A stretch of 33,107 nucleotides of DNA from JBAXRT01 sp037131065 (GCA_037131065.1 JBAXRT010000012.1:1-33107); one strand, 5' to 3'. Positions 22,867 through 31,234 are shown, numbered from the stretch's first letter. Numbers and translations are program-made. The notes: generated from the letters alone by a model not told the origin.

Positions 22867-24993
22867 TTACTGAACGATGATTTTCCTTGTTGAGGTAGAG
22901 GTATCTCCGGTTAGGCGAAGGGTATAGAGACCTTTTGCAAGTGATGATACATCGATGGCCCTGGTATAATCTCCCTTGAAATATTGGAGGTTTTCAGTGA
23001 AGACCGTCTTACCTGTCATACTGAGAAGTTCCAGCCTGATGTTCTGTGGTTCTCCAATGGTAAAGCTCAGGTTTACCAGATCGCTTCCGGGGTTGGGAAA
23101 GATAGAAAGTCCGTTGAAAAGCTCTTTCTCTTCGGTGCCTACGATCGTAGTATAACTGGCGGCCCAGCCTTCTCCACGGATTGTCTTATCGGAATTCCAT
23201 ATCAGCATCATCTTTCCTGTGCTTGAGGTGATCGGTGCGGGGGGGGCTGTATAGTTTCCTGAGCAGGTGGCAAGGAGTGTTCCGAGACCAAGGTCATAGA
23301 CCTGGAGTTTGTCGGCGGTCTCTTCGCTGTTGAAATAGGAAAAGGATACAGTTAGGCTAGCGGCGTTGGGAGGTTGTATTTTCCACTTACAGTTTGTACT
23401 GTTACGGTATTCAAACCGTTCACTGCCGTCCGTAAAACTACCCGTATAATCTTCAAGTACCGTGAGATTATCACAGAAGGGGATCTCTTGTTCCTGGTAG
23501 GAGGCAAGCCAGCCAGGGGCTGTTCCTGACCCGTCGGTGATGAAGGTGACGAACATTTTGTTGCCGGTCGAGGCAACTGAAGATGGAACAGCGCTGCCTG
23601 AGAAGGTGGCGAGGAGCGGAGCCGATGCATCAACTCCGTCATAAACTTTTACTTCATCACCTGCCAGGGTGTTGAACCTGACGAATGACAGGGTGACTGT
23701 ACTGACGCTGTCGTCGGCTCCCAGGATCCAGCTGCAGTTGAGGTTATTCTGGTACTCTGACACAGGACCGCTGCCATCTTCAAAAGTGCCGAAATTATAT
23801 GTAGTTTCATTAACATTTCCGTTGCAGCTGTATGGATAATAAGCCGGATTGGGCTTAATCTGGAATACAGCGCCCTGGTCATCATTGAAGGTACTACCGC
23901 TGGGGTTTATGTTGTCGATGGTGTAATATCCGTTGCCTTGTCCTGCCCATCCGAAGTTAAAGTGGAAGTAGTCGTTTGCCTGGTAACCGTCGCAAACAAA
24001 TGCGTGGCCGGCGCCAGGTCCGAATCCGCTGTATTGGAGTGGCAATGAATTATCGAGATCTGCTTTCATTGTGTTTTTCCAGGTTGTTGAACTGCCGGCC
24101 GGGCGGTTCTGGAAGTATGCAGAAGAGGCGTATTTGAAATAATTTTTCAGGGCTGTGGGTACCTGGGAACATTGGGCGCCGGATCCATCAGGAGCATAAT
24201 CCATATTCACGGAAATACCGCCATGCCATGAAAGGATTGCTAATGGGTTTGTCTCCTTGTTTGGTTGCTCTGCCATACCGTCCCATTCGTAGTATGTGGT
24301 TCCGAAATTGGCACATTGGGGACCATAAGGCTGCGTATGAATATCGCAATGATAACCTTGACCCTGCAACGGATAACGCCAGTAGTACATGATCTGGGTC
24401 ATGGAGGTAGCGGTACATCCAACCGGTACACGTCCGTTGTAAGATCCGCCGGCTGCTGCATCTTCAGGACAAAGGGCATTGTAAGGAAAGTCCTGGTTCC
24501 AGTTGTTGGAAATGAGTGGCAGAACTTCGGTAACACCGCGTAATACCTTCAGCTGGGAGGGATCGTTTACAGAGAGCCTTTGCCAGGAGGAGGTAATGGC
24601 TTCATCGGGTGGAAAGTTGTTCTGACGTACATAAAGAATCTCCCTTTTGAATTTGTCAAGGAGAGAACGCAAGGCATCCGGAAGATTAGCTGGATCGAAA
24701 GAGGTCTCAAAAGAGTACCCGAGGATCGGGGTGCAGGCATCCTCACCGGAGACGATGATGAAACCCTTCTCGTTGAAGTTGAAGATATAGTAGATGGGTA
24801 CAGTGCCATCTTTTTCAACGATCTCCCCTGTAATAGAAAGGTCCTGGTAAGGGACCTGGGTGCGGGAGTTGATCCTTTCAAAGTAGAAATTCTTGCCGGC
24901 AAGCCGGGCATTCTCTACATCGACCGTCATGGCTGATGCAAAGAAACTGATTCCGAGAACCAGGATGAAAAGAGAAAGTAATAACTTTTTCAT
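22867..24993 (-). CDS. C10-family cysteine protease with two CUB-like domains and T9SS sorting domain (paralogue)
   Basis: Same architecture as the gene that follows it. Seen: 708 residues. A signal peptide (LLLSLFILVLGISFFASA) leads into a propeptide (FNFNEKGFIIVSGEDACTPILGYS) and a protease domain with catalytic C193 (VGCTATSMTQIMYYWRYP), H330 (AGHAFVCDGYQ) and FHFNFGWAGQGNGYY. Two CUB-like segments follow (CNGNVNETTYNFGTFEDGSG... and CDNLTVLEDYTGSFTDGSE...), then a T9SS tail (LSIFPNPGSDLVNLSF...). The active-site context TATSM is closer to the usual C10 pattern than in the second copy. It is the first gene of the two-gene unit, with a perfect -7 element upstream. Confidence 0.93.
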   Translation of the reverse strand: MKKLLLSLFILVLGISFFASAMTVDVENARLAGKNFYFERINSRTQVPYQDLSITGEIVEKDGTVPIYYIFNFNEKGFIIVSGEDACTPILGYSFETSFDPANLPDALRSLLDKFKREILYVRQNNFPPDEAITSSWQRLSVNDPSQLKVLRGVTEVLPLISNNWNQDFPYNALCPEDAAAGGSYNGRVPVGCTATSMTQIMYYWRYPLQGQGYHCDIHTQPYGPQCANFGTTYYEWDGMAEQPNKETNPLAILSWHGGISVNMDYAPDGSGAQCSQVPTALKNYFKYASSAYFQNRPAGSSTTWKNTMKADLDNSLPLQYSGFGPGAGHAFVCDGYQANDYFHFNFGWAGQGNGYYTIDNINPSGSTFNDDQGAVFQIKPNPAYYPYSCNGNVNETTYNFGTFEDGSGPVSEYQNNLNCSWILGADDSVSTVTLSFVRFNTLAGDEVKVYDGVDASAPLLATFSGSAVPSSVASTGNKMFVTFITDGSGTAPGWLASYQEQEIPFCDNLTVLEDYTGSFTDGSERFEYRNSTNCKWKIQPPNAASLTVSFSYFNSEETADKLQVYDLGLGTLLATCSGNYTAPPAPITSSTGKMMLIWNSDKTIRGEGWAASYTTIVGTEEKELFNGLSIFPNPGSDLVNLSFTIGEPQNIRLELLSMTGKTVFTENLQYFKGDYTRAIDVSSLAKGLYTLRLTGDTSTSTRKIIVQ

Positions 24994-25032
24994 ATGATCA
25001 TGAGAATTGGTGTGTTACTGTTTATTAACTCA

Positions 25033-25040
25033 CAAATATA
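25033..25040 (-). promoter_or_regulatory. -7 element of the C10 protease operon
   Basis: TATATTTG on the minus strand matches TAnnTTTG and lies 39 bases before the protease ATG. It is in the 150-base divergent gap shared with hutI. Confidence 0.6.
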
Positions 25041-25117
25041 AAAAAAAACCTGAATATTTTACGTACTCTTATGCAAACCATTGAAATAACACGATATTCG
25101 TATGTTTTTATTCTTTG

Positions 25118-25125
25118 TACCTTCG
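25118..25125 (+). promoter_or_regulatory. candidate -7 element for hutI
   Basis: TACCTTCG has one mismatch to TAnnTTTG and is 18 bases before the hutI ATG. It is a weak candidate, listed because it is the best match in the gap on this strand. Confidence 0.3.
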
Positions 25126-25143
25126 TTGAAATAATTTGATGAG

Positions 25144-26397
25144 ATGACCCTTCTGATCCGCAATATAAAGGAATTAGTCCTGACTGAAGATAATCCTGTC
25201 CCTTTTAAATCCGGCAGTGAGATGTCGCAGCTGGACACGATAAAGAACGCCTGGTTGCTGATCGAAGGTGACCAGATTTCCGATTTTGGCCCCACTCCCT
25301 TGCCCCCCTCCACAAACAGGGAAGGGATTGAGATTATCGACGCCTCCGGCAGGATGGTCTTCCCCTCCTTCTGCGACTCCCACACCCACCTGGTCTATGC
25401 CGGCAGCCGTGAGATCGAGTATGTTGACAAGATACGCGGACTGAGCTACGAAGAGATTGCAAAACGGGGCGGCGGGATCCTCAATTCGGCTGCCAGACTT
25501 CACTCGGCATCCGAAGAGGAACTTATCAGACAGGCCTTGCCAAGGCTTGAAGAGATTATGCGGCTCGGAACGGGTGCCGTTGAGATCAAGAGCGGCTATG
25601 GTCTGACTGTTGAAGATGAAATGAAAATGTTGCGTGTGATCAGGAGGTTAAAGAAACTTACACCACTGACCATCGTATCCACTTTTCTTGGAGCCCATGC
25701 TGTCCCGGCAGAATACCGGGGAAGGCAGGATGAATATGTCGACCTGGTCGTTCACGAAATGATCCCTCAGGTAGCTTCAGAAGAGTTGGCTGATTACATA
25801 GACGTCTTTTGCGATCACGGCTTTTTCACGGTGGAAGAGACTGACCGGATCCTTTTGGCAGGCATGAAATACGGACTGCGGCCCAAGATCCATGCAAACG
25901 AACTCGGTCATTCAGGCGGGGTACAGGTCGGAGTGAAATACAATGCCCTTTCGGTTGATCACCTCGAATATATTGGAGAGGAAGAGATTGAAGCACTGAA
26001 AAACACTGAAACGATGCCGACGGTACTTCCCGGTGCCGCCTTTTTCCTGGGAATGATCGCCTCCCCGGTCAGGAAGATGATCGATGCAGGGCTTCCGTTA
26101 GCCATGGCCAGCGATTTCAACCCGGGTTCCTCCCCATCGGGGAATATGCAGCTGATCCTTTCGATGGCTTGTATCCGATACCGGATGTTTCCCGAGGAAG
26201 CAATTCATGCTGTGACACTGAACAGCGCTTATGCCATGGGGCTGAGCGAAGAGTATGGCAGTATTGCCCGCGGCAAAAAAGCAAACCTCTTCATAACAAA
26301 ACCGATCCCGACCTATGAATTCATGCCTTACGCCTATGGATCCGATAAGGTAGAGCGCGTAATACTTAACGGTAAGGTGGTAACTGAGTTTATCTGA
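25144..26397 (+). CDS. hutI: imidazolonepropionase
   Basis: Hydrolyses 4-imidazolone-5-propionate to N-formimino-L-glutamate, the third step of histidine degradation; cytoplasmic amidohydrolase. Seen: 417 residues, typical length. The metal-binding HxH at H80/H82 (CDSHTHLVYAGSRE) is followed by GGGILNSAARLHSASEEEL, EIKSGYGLTVEDEMKMLRV, the metal/substrate segment IHANELGHSGGVQ, VDHLEYI, and the metal Asp in ASDFNPGSSPSGNM. Its last 8 bases overlap the end of the convergent gluzincin gene. ftcD, the next enzyme of the pathway, lies 2.6 kb further on. No hutH or hutU is in the window. Confidence 0.96.
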   Translation: MTLLIRNIKELVLTEDNPVPFKSGSEMSQLDTIKNAWLLIEGDQISDFGPTPLPPSTNREGIEIIDASGRMVFPSFCDSHTHLVYAGSREIEYVDKIRGLSYEEIAKRGGGILNSAARLHSASEEELIRQALPRLEEIMRLGTGAVEIKSGYGLTVEDEMKMLRVIRRLKKLTPLTIVSTFLGAHAVPAEYRGRQDEYVDLVVHEMIPQVASEELADYIDVFCDHGFFTVEETDRILLAGMKYGLRPKIHANELGHSGGVQVGVKYNALSVDHLEYIGEEEIEALKNTETMPTVLPGAAFFLGMIASPVRKMIDAGLPLAMASDFNPGSSPSGNMQLILSMACIRYRMFPEEAIHAVTLNSAYAMGLSEEYGSIARGKKANLFITKPIPTYEFMPYAYGSDKVERVILNGKVVTEFI

Positions 26398-28450
26398 CCA
26401 CCTTTAACGCATTATCCGTAGCATCCAGTAACGGCTTGATACTGATCTCTTGTCCGACAGCTTCCTTCATCCAGAGTTGAGGAATCAGGCGGCCCTGGGA
26501 ATAGATCCTTAATACTTCATCTGCAAAACTCTTTCCCTTCAGGTACCCGTCGAGCTGGAAGTCGATAAGGTGTCCTACGGGATAATTGGAGAGGTAGAGC
26601 GGATTGTCGATCATATGCGAATAGATGGCCAGGATAGGGGAGTCCTTGATCCCGAAGACCGGGGCATAATAACTATTCCAGACCTCTTTGGCGGCATTCA
26701 CGACAGTCTCTTTCAGCTGCTCTTTGGTGGCATTAGGGTTTTCGTAAAGCCATTTCCATACCTTCATGTCCACAAGTGACACGCCCATGATCTCGTATGA
26801 GGCCCAAAAATTATCGAGGGCTCCCATCGCCTCCCTGTTCGGATCGCTGTCTTTCATGCCGAGCAGTTCCAGGTCACGTTTCTGGAAGGTGAAGGCCAGG
26901 GCTTCTGTAAAAGCGGTGTTCGGAACACCCTGCATCATATAATTGTCAACAAAATAGAGAGAGATGGTCTGCTCAACGTTGTGTCCGAGCTCATGAACGG
27001 CAATGTTGTAACCTTTGTAGTCCATACCCAGTTTCCCAATACGGGTGCGGAGATGGGCTTTGTCGCCTTTCATCTGGGCTCCCCAGGCATGTCCGCTGCC
27101 GCGGGCCGGGTCGACTGTGATGTGTGAAGCGATCTCTTTTGCCTTGTCGGGTTTGAATCCTAGTTTTACCAGGATATTCGGAATGTCAGCTTCAAAGGCC
27201 AGTGTGTTCGGATACTTTGCCCGTGTCATCTTGTCGAGAAGTTCCATGTTCATTGTGCTCCGGGCCTTGAACCCGTCGTACCAGATATCGTACGGCATGA
27301 GCGGACGGCCAAGCCTCCTGCTGATCAGTTCTCCTACCTGCTTCACTTCGGGAGAGGAGCAGAGGTCGGTGAAGAGTTTTTCGACCTGTTCCTGCGGGAT
27401 CTCCATCCCTGCATCAAAGGCACGCATGATATAGGTGGGATACATCGGGGTATAGGGATCCACGGCTTTCATAGCCTGGAAATTCTTCAGCAGGTATTCG
27501 TAACGGGTATCGGGCTCCCGGGTAAGGATGATCTCTTTGCCATCCCTGAAAACCTTGTTGGTAAATGGATTCCACTGGAGCGAAGGGTTGTTGACCACAC
27601 TGTCGGGGATATCCTGGCTGATGATGCGGAGCATCACCTCATAGATCATCTTCTGCTTGACAAGGCCCTCTTCACCTTTGTTGTAATTGGCTTTCAGCTC
27701 ATCCCTGAGATTCCAGTGGGATATGAGCTTCATCTCTTTTGGAAAAAGAGTCTTTCCCTGGTCATCGACAAGGTTGCCCATGTAGATGTTGTAATTGGAG
27801 ATGTAATTATCGGATGCGGTAAGTGCCTCTGCCATCTTTACGTTGACATCGGCCGGAATGCGGGCGGTAAACATATCGCCCATTCTTACCTCTGCCCACT
27901 CTTTACGGCTCCATTTCGGTCCGGATTCCTCTTTCTCCTTCAGGGTGTAGAAGGGAAAATTCAGGGCGGTGATGAAAGCCAGCTTGTTTGTAAAGAAATC
28001 ATCGTTGAAATGCGACCCGGGTTCATAGGCGGCAAAGAGCTGGTCGATGTCAAGCATCTCTCCGATATCCAAGTGCATGCCGCGTTTGAGGTCGAGGCTG
28101 ATCATATTGAAATGGCCGAAGATCGATTCGAAATTCCCGGAGAGGCGGCTGAAGATCTTGTTCAACAATTCCGGGTCGTTCACAAACCAGGTCTCGCAGA
28201 AAGTCTGGAAATCTTTTTCGCTGCCATCCGCGGCAGTCCATAGGGCGGCGCCCTGGCTCAAACCCTTATCAAGGCGGGCTTTGCAGCTTTCGCCATACTT
28301 TGCCACCAGCTTGCCGGTAACCGAATCGATGGTTGCCTGGGAGATGAAGCGGGCAGGGGTTTGTTCTTTTTTCATTTCATTTTGTTTACACTGACCTAAT
28401 AGAAATAATACAGCTAAAGATGCAAAAACAAGATGGAAAGGCTTTTTCAT
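26390..28450 (-). CDS. zinc metallopeptidase-like lipoprotein (HELGH gluzincin)
   Basis: Predicted surface or periplasmic metallopeptidase lipoprotein of a family I cannot name with certainty. Seen: 686 residues. A lipoprotein signal (LVFASLAVLFLLGQC, lipid Cys at 21) precedes a long helical body containing the zinc motif HELGH at 486-490 and a likely third ligand E516 (FTEALAF), the gluzincin arrangement with a helical fold resembling M2/M3 oligopeptidases. Near the site is VDPARGSGHAWGAQM. A TTG at 28477 would extend the frame by 9 residues, but it is part of a perfect -7 promoter element, so the ATG at 28450 is preferred. It lies between hutI and ftcD on the opposite strand. A peptide-degrading role feeding amino acid catabolism is an inference. 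Confidence 0.85.
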   Translation of the reverse strand: MKKPFHLVFASLAVLFLLGQCKQNEMKKEQTPARFISQATIDSVTGKLVAKYGESCKARLDKGLSQGAALWTAADGSEKDFQTFCETWFVNDPELLNKIFSRLSGNFESIFGHFNMISLDLKRGMHLDIGEMLDIDQLFAAYEPGSHFNDDFFTNKLAFITALNFPFYTLKEKEESGPKWSRKEWAEVRMGDMFTARIPADVNVKMAEALTASDNYISNYNIYMGNLVDDQGKTLFPKEMKLISHWNLRDELKANYNKGEEGLVKQKMIYEVMLRIISQDIPDSVVNNPSLQWNPFTNKVFRDGKEIILTREPDTRYEYLLKNFQAMKAVDPYTPMYPTYIMRAFDAGMEIPQEQVEKLFTDLCSSPEVKQVGELISRRLGRPLMPYDIWYDGFKARSTMNMELLDKMTRAKYPNTLAFEADIPNILVKLGFKPDKAKEIASHITVDPARGSGHAWGAQMKGDKAHLRTRIGKLGMDYKGYNIAVHELGHNVEQTISLYFVDNYMMQGVPNTAFTEALAFTFQKRDLELLGMKDSDPNREAMGALDNFWASYEIMGVSLVDMKVWKWLYENPNATKEQLKETVVNAAKEVWNSYYAPVFGIKDSPILAIYSHMIDNPLYLSNYPVGHLIDFQLDGYLKGKSFADEVLRIYSQGRLIPQLWMKEAVGQEISIKPLLDATDNALKVVR

Positions 28451-28474
28451 TTTTCTAAATTTTTGATTCAACTG

Positions 28475-28482
28475 CAAATTTA
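28475..28482 (-). promoter_or_regulatory. -7 element of the metallopeptidase gene
   Basis: TAAATTTG on the minus strand matches TAnnTTTG, 25 bases before the ATG at 28450, giving a leader of about 18 nucleotides. It overlaps the alternative TTG start at 28477, which it argues against. Confidence 0.6.
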
Positions 28483-28547
28483 TTAATTATTCTATAATAG
28501 ATTATCCCAGTATATGACTCGTTTTAGATGAAGTGAAAACTTTTGAT

Positions 28548-28555
28548 TAATTTTG
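28548..28555 (+). promoter_or_regulatory. -7 element upstream of the DUF4258/DUF2283 pair
   Basis: TAATTTTG matches TAnnTTTG, with a TTTA close to the -33 position (28522-28525). It lies 30 bases before the ATG at 28585, the original start of the DUF4258 gene. This supports that upstream start rather than the internal ATG at 28621. Confidence 0.5.
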
Positions 28556-28584
28556 TAAATTATTAATTGCATTATATTGATGAT

Positions 28585-28620
28585 ATGAAATTTACTTATT
28601 CCTAGCATGCTCTGGAACAA
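28585..28620 (+). other. 5' coding remnant of the DUF4258 gene with in-frame TAG
   Basis: Reading from the ATG at 28585 gives MKFTYS, then TAG (28603-28605), then HALEQ, running straight into the MNNRHIS start of the downstream open frame. MKFTYSxHALEQMNNRHIS is the usual N-terminus of DUF4258 proteins. The TAG is one base from AAG, CAG or GAG. The full gene would therefore be 28585-28845 with an amber codon at position 7. Confidence 0.8.
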
Positions 28621-28845
28621 ATGAATAATAGACATATATCCAAAACATATGTTGATAAAGTCATGTCATCACCTGATCATTTAACACATACAGAAGGATT
28701 TGATATATATCAATCCTTGTTTGATGAACAGAAAGGAAAACCTTTCCTGATTAGAGTATTTGTTAATATCAAAAAGAGTCCGAATTTGATTATTACAGTT
28801 TATAAGACTTCAAAAATTTCAAAATATTATGAAAGTAAAATATGA
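28621..28845 (+). CDS. DUF4258 domain protein, open part after an in-frame stop
   Basis: DUF4258 proteins are small single-domain proteins of uncertain function, often found next to DUF2283 genes in what looks like a toxin-antitoxin-like pair. Seen: 74 residues from the ATG at 28621. The family pattern continues (NNRHISKTYVDKVMSSPD, LIRVFVNIKKSPNLIITVYKTSKISKYY), but the conserved first strand and HALEQ segment lie upstream of this ATG, beyond or next to an amber codon at 28603. The protein is therefore either N-terminally truncated by reinitiation, a pseudogene product, or intact if the TAG is an error or is read through. It overlaps the DUF2283 gene by 17 bases. The pair is AT-rich compared with its neighbours. 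Confidence 0.7.
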   Translation: MNNRHISKTYVDKVMSSPDHLTHTEGFDIYQSLFDEQKGKPFLIRVFVNIKKSPNLIITVYKTSKISKYYESKI

Positions 28846-29023
28846 TAAGGAAGTAGATGTCCTATACATCAGTTTTTCTGATAATCCAGTAGTGGAGAGT
28901 GAAGAAGACAAGCCTGGTGTGATTTTAGACTACGATGAAAAGGGGAGTATAACCGGCATTGAGGTGTTGAATGCATCAAAACAGATACAACAGCCCCAGA
29001 AATTTGAATACGAAATTGCCTGA
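28829..29023 (+). CDS. DUF2283 family protein
   Basis: Small protein of 64 residues of the DUF2283 family. Seen: the family pattern MKVKYDKEVDVLYISFSD, then GVILDYDEKGSITGIEVLNASKQI, with no signal or membrane segment. Its start overlaps the last 17 bases of the DUF4258 frame (shared ATGAAAGTAAAATATGA), strong evidence of translational coupling. Partnership with DUF4258 as a toxin-antitoxin-like module is suggested by repeated neighbourhood in other genomes as I recall it, not by proof here. AT-rich codons set it apart from ftcD, which starts 23 bases downstream. Confidence 0.88.
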   Translation: MKVKYDKEVDVLYISFSDNPVVESEEDKPGVILDYDEKGSITGIEVLNASKQIQQPQKFEYEIA

Positions 29024-29046
29024 TCTCCGTATTTTATGCTGATTTT

Positions 29047-30735
29047 ATGAAACAACTGATCGAATGCGTTCCCAATTTCTCCGAGGGGCGTGATATGCAT
29101 GTGATCAAGACGATCACGGATGAAATTGAAAAAATCGACGGCGCCAGGCTGCTGGACGTCGACCCGGGAAAAGCCACCAATCGTACGGTCGTGACTTTCG
29201 TCGGTTATCCGGAGGCAGTGGTGGAAGCTGCTTTTCAGGCCATCAAAAAAGCTGCCGAGGTGATCGACATGAGCAGGCACAAGGGGGAGCATCCCCGTTT
29301 CGGCGGAACAGATGTCTGTCCTTTTGTACCGGTATCGGACATCACGATGGAGGAGACTGCGGCCTGGGCACGTAAACTGGCCGAACGGGTGGGTAAAGAA
29401 CTTTCGATCCCTGTCTACTGTTATGAAAATGCCGCCTATAATGAAGAGCGGCGGAACCTTGCCAATTGCCGAGCCGGGGAGTATGAAGGTCTGCCAAAAA
29501 AGCTGGAGGATCCGCACTGGAAGCCTGATTTCGGACCTGCGAAGTTTAATCCCCGGACAGGGGCCATTGCCATAGGAGCCCGTGATTTTCTGGTTGCATA
29601 CAATATAAACCTGAACACAACCTCCACCCGCCGTGCCAATGCGGTGGCCTTCGATATCCGTGAAAAGGGTCGCCCGGTGCGTGAAGGAAACCCCATCACG
29701 GGGAAAATCAAAAAGGATGCAAACGGCAACGAAATATGGGAGCCAGGCGCCCTGAAGGCATGCAAAGCCATTGGCTGGTTCATCGAGGAGTATGGAATTG
29801 CGCAGGTTTCCATCAACCTTACCAATATCGGCATTACGCCGGTCCATGTGGCTTTTAAAGAGGCATGCAAAAGCGCCGAGAGCCGTGGCATGCGGGTCAC
29901 GGGCTCCGAGCTGGTCGGACTTATTCCCAAGCGCGCCATGATCGATGCAGGAAAATATTTCCTGAAAAATCAGCAGCGTTCGGTCGGTGTCTCCGAAGAG
30001 GAGCTGATCAGAATTGCTGTGAAGTCGCTTGGGCTGGATGATCTGAAACCGTTCAACCCCGAAGAAAAGATCATCGAATATATTCTGAACAATCAGAAAG
30101 CTAAGAAACTGGTCGACATGACCTGTAAAGGCTTTGCCGATGAAACCGCTTCCGAATCGCCGGCTCCCGGCGGCGGATCGGTTTCAGCCTATGTCGGTTC
30201 ACTCGGGATTTCACTGGCCACCATGGTTGCTAACCTCTCCTCCCACAAACCGGGATGGGACGAAAGGTGGGAAGAGTTTTCTGCCTGGGCGGAAAAAGGG
30301 CAGAAGATCAAGGACGAGCTGCTCTTCCTGGTTGATGAGGATACCCGCGCATTCAACAGGATCATGGATGCTTTCGGTTTGCCCAAAGGGACCGAGGAGG
30401 AGAAAACTGCCAGGAGCGCCGCCATCCAGGAGGCGACAAAATATGCCATCGAAGTGCCATTCCGCACTTTGGAGAGATCCTTTGAATCGCTTGAGATCAT
30501 CAGGGCAATGGTTGAGACCGGGAATCCCAATTCGGTGACCGATGCCGGGGTCGGCGCACTGTGTGCACGTGCCGCGGTGACGGGTGCCTACCTCAATATG
30601 AAGGTGAATGGTTCTTCGCTAAAAGACAAGCAGTTTCTGGATGAGATAATGAAAAGGGCGGAAGGAATGCTTGCCAAAACAATGGCAGAGGTAGAATCGA
30701 TCCTTGAGGCAGTCATGAAGAAAATCACTTCATAA
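29047..30735 (+). CDS. ftcD: bifunctional glutamate formimidoyltransferase / formimidoyltetrahydrofolate cyclodeaminase
   Basis: Moves the formimino group of N-formimino-L-glutamate to tetrahydrofolate, then releases ammonia to give 5,10-methenyl-THF, the last step of this histidine degradation route. Seen: 562 residues. The formiminotransferase domains (about 1-325) start MKQLIECVPNFSEGRD with H82 in HKGEHPRFGGTDVCPFVPV, equal in number to the catalytic His of the mammalian enzyme. A short linker leads to the cyclodeaminase domain (about 350-562) with ADETASESPAPGGGSVSAYVG and NPNSVTDAGVGALCARAA. The length matches the fused animal-type enzyme. It is in the same pathway as hutI, but separated from it by the metallopeptidase and the DUF pair. 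Confidence 0.96.
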   Translation: MKQLIECVPNFSEGRDMHVIKTITDEIEKIDGARLLDVDPGKATNRTVVTFVGYPEAVVEAAFQAIKKAAEVIDMSRHKGEHPRFGGTDVCPFVPVSDITMEETAAWARKLAERVGKELSIPVYCYENAAYNEERRNLANCRAGEYEGLPKKLEDPHWKPDFGPAKFNPRTGAIAIGARDFLVAYNINLNTTSTRRANAVAFDIREKGRPVREGNPITGKIKKDANGNEIWEPGALKACKAIGWFIEEYGIAQVSINLTNIGITPVHVAFKEACKSAESRGMRVTGSELVGLIPKRAMIDAGKYFLKNQQRSVGVSEEELIRIAVKSLGLDDLKPFNPEEKIIEYILNNQKAKKLVDMTCKGFADETASESPAPGGGSVSAYVGSLGISLATMVANLSSHKPGWDERWEEFSAWAEKGQKIKDELLFLVDEDTRAFNRIMDAFGLPKGTEEEKTARSAAIQEATKYAIEVPFRTLERSFESLEIIRAMVETGNPNSVTDAGVGALCARAAVTGAYLNMKVNGSSLKDKQFLDEIMKRAEGMLAKTMAEVESILEAVMKKITS

Positions 30736-30759
30736 CCAAATGAGGAATTCCGGTCCGGA

Positions 30760-31224
30760 CTACTCTACCCGGATCCTGTTAGTCTTTGAACTGTGGCAGA
30801 GGTTACAGCTTCCTGAAACATTGAGGGTCAGCATATTTTGAACATTCCCTACGGCACTTCTGACCTGGGGATAACATCCGGCAGCCGGCAGGATAGCGCT
30901 ATTCGTATAGAAATTTCCATATCCGTCAACCTCGAGGGTGGCAACAAGATTTCCGGTCCCGAGCGGCCCTGTCCAGAAATTGATCACCCCGTTGGGGTTC
31001 GGGGTAACGGAGTCGTTCTTATACACCGTTCCTGAGACGACCCACAGGTATTCATGCGCCGATCCTCCCGAATTGTGACAACCTGAGCAGTCCTCTCCCT
31101 GGTGATGGCTCTCTGTCTCCCAGTTGTGTGAGGATATCTGCTCGCTGTGAGGACTTTTCCTGCACCCTGCAAAAGCAAGGAGGATCACACTCAGGGCGAT
31201 TAAAAAGCTGGCTTGTCGAACCAT
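30760..31224 (-). CDS. lipoprotein with two CxxCH heme-binding motifs
   Basis: Predicted membrane-anchored diheme c-type cytochrome-like protein; the specific partner is unknown. Seen: 154 residues. A lipoprotein signal (LIALSVILLAFAGC, lipid Cys at 21) is followed by the first heme motif C46-SG-C49-H50 (GEDCSGCHNSGG), a middle beta-rich segment (VVSGTVYKNDSVTPNPNGVINFWTG, VATLEVDGYGNFYTN), and the second heme motif C140-NL-C143-H144 ten residues from the C-terminus. Heme attachment is inferred from the motifs. The gene lies 10 bases after the PepSY-like gene, in the same operon, and is convergent with ftcD. A family name is not assigned. Confidence 0.82.
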   Translation of the reverse strand: MVRQASFLIALSVILLAFAGCRKSPHSEQISSHNWETESHHQGEDCSGCHNSGGSAHEYLWVVSGTVYKNDSVTPNPNGVINFWTGPLGTGNLVATLEVDGYGNFYTNSAILPAAGCYPQVRSAVGNVQNMLTLNVSGSCNLCHSSKTNRIRVE

Positions 31225-31234
31225 GTGCGGTATA

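Noticed and set aside
27716..28243. 175-residue plus-strand frame opposite the metallopeptidase
   Set aside because: It is a shadow frame; the opposite strand encodes the lipoprotein signal and HELGH motif.
28930..29847. 305-residue open frame on the minus strand opposite ftcD
   Set aside because: It lies antisense to a clear FTCD gene, has no recognisable motif and crosses the end of the DUF2283 gene; it is a shadow of GC-rich coding sequence.
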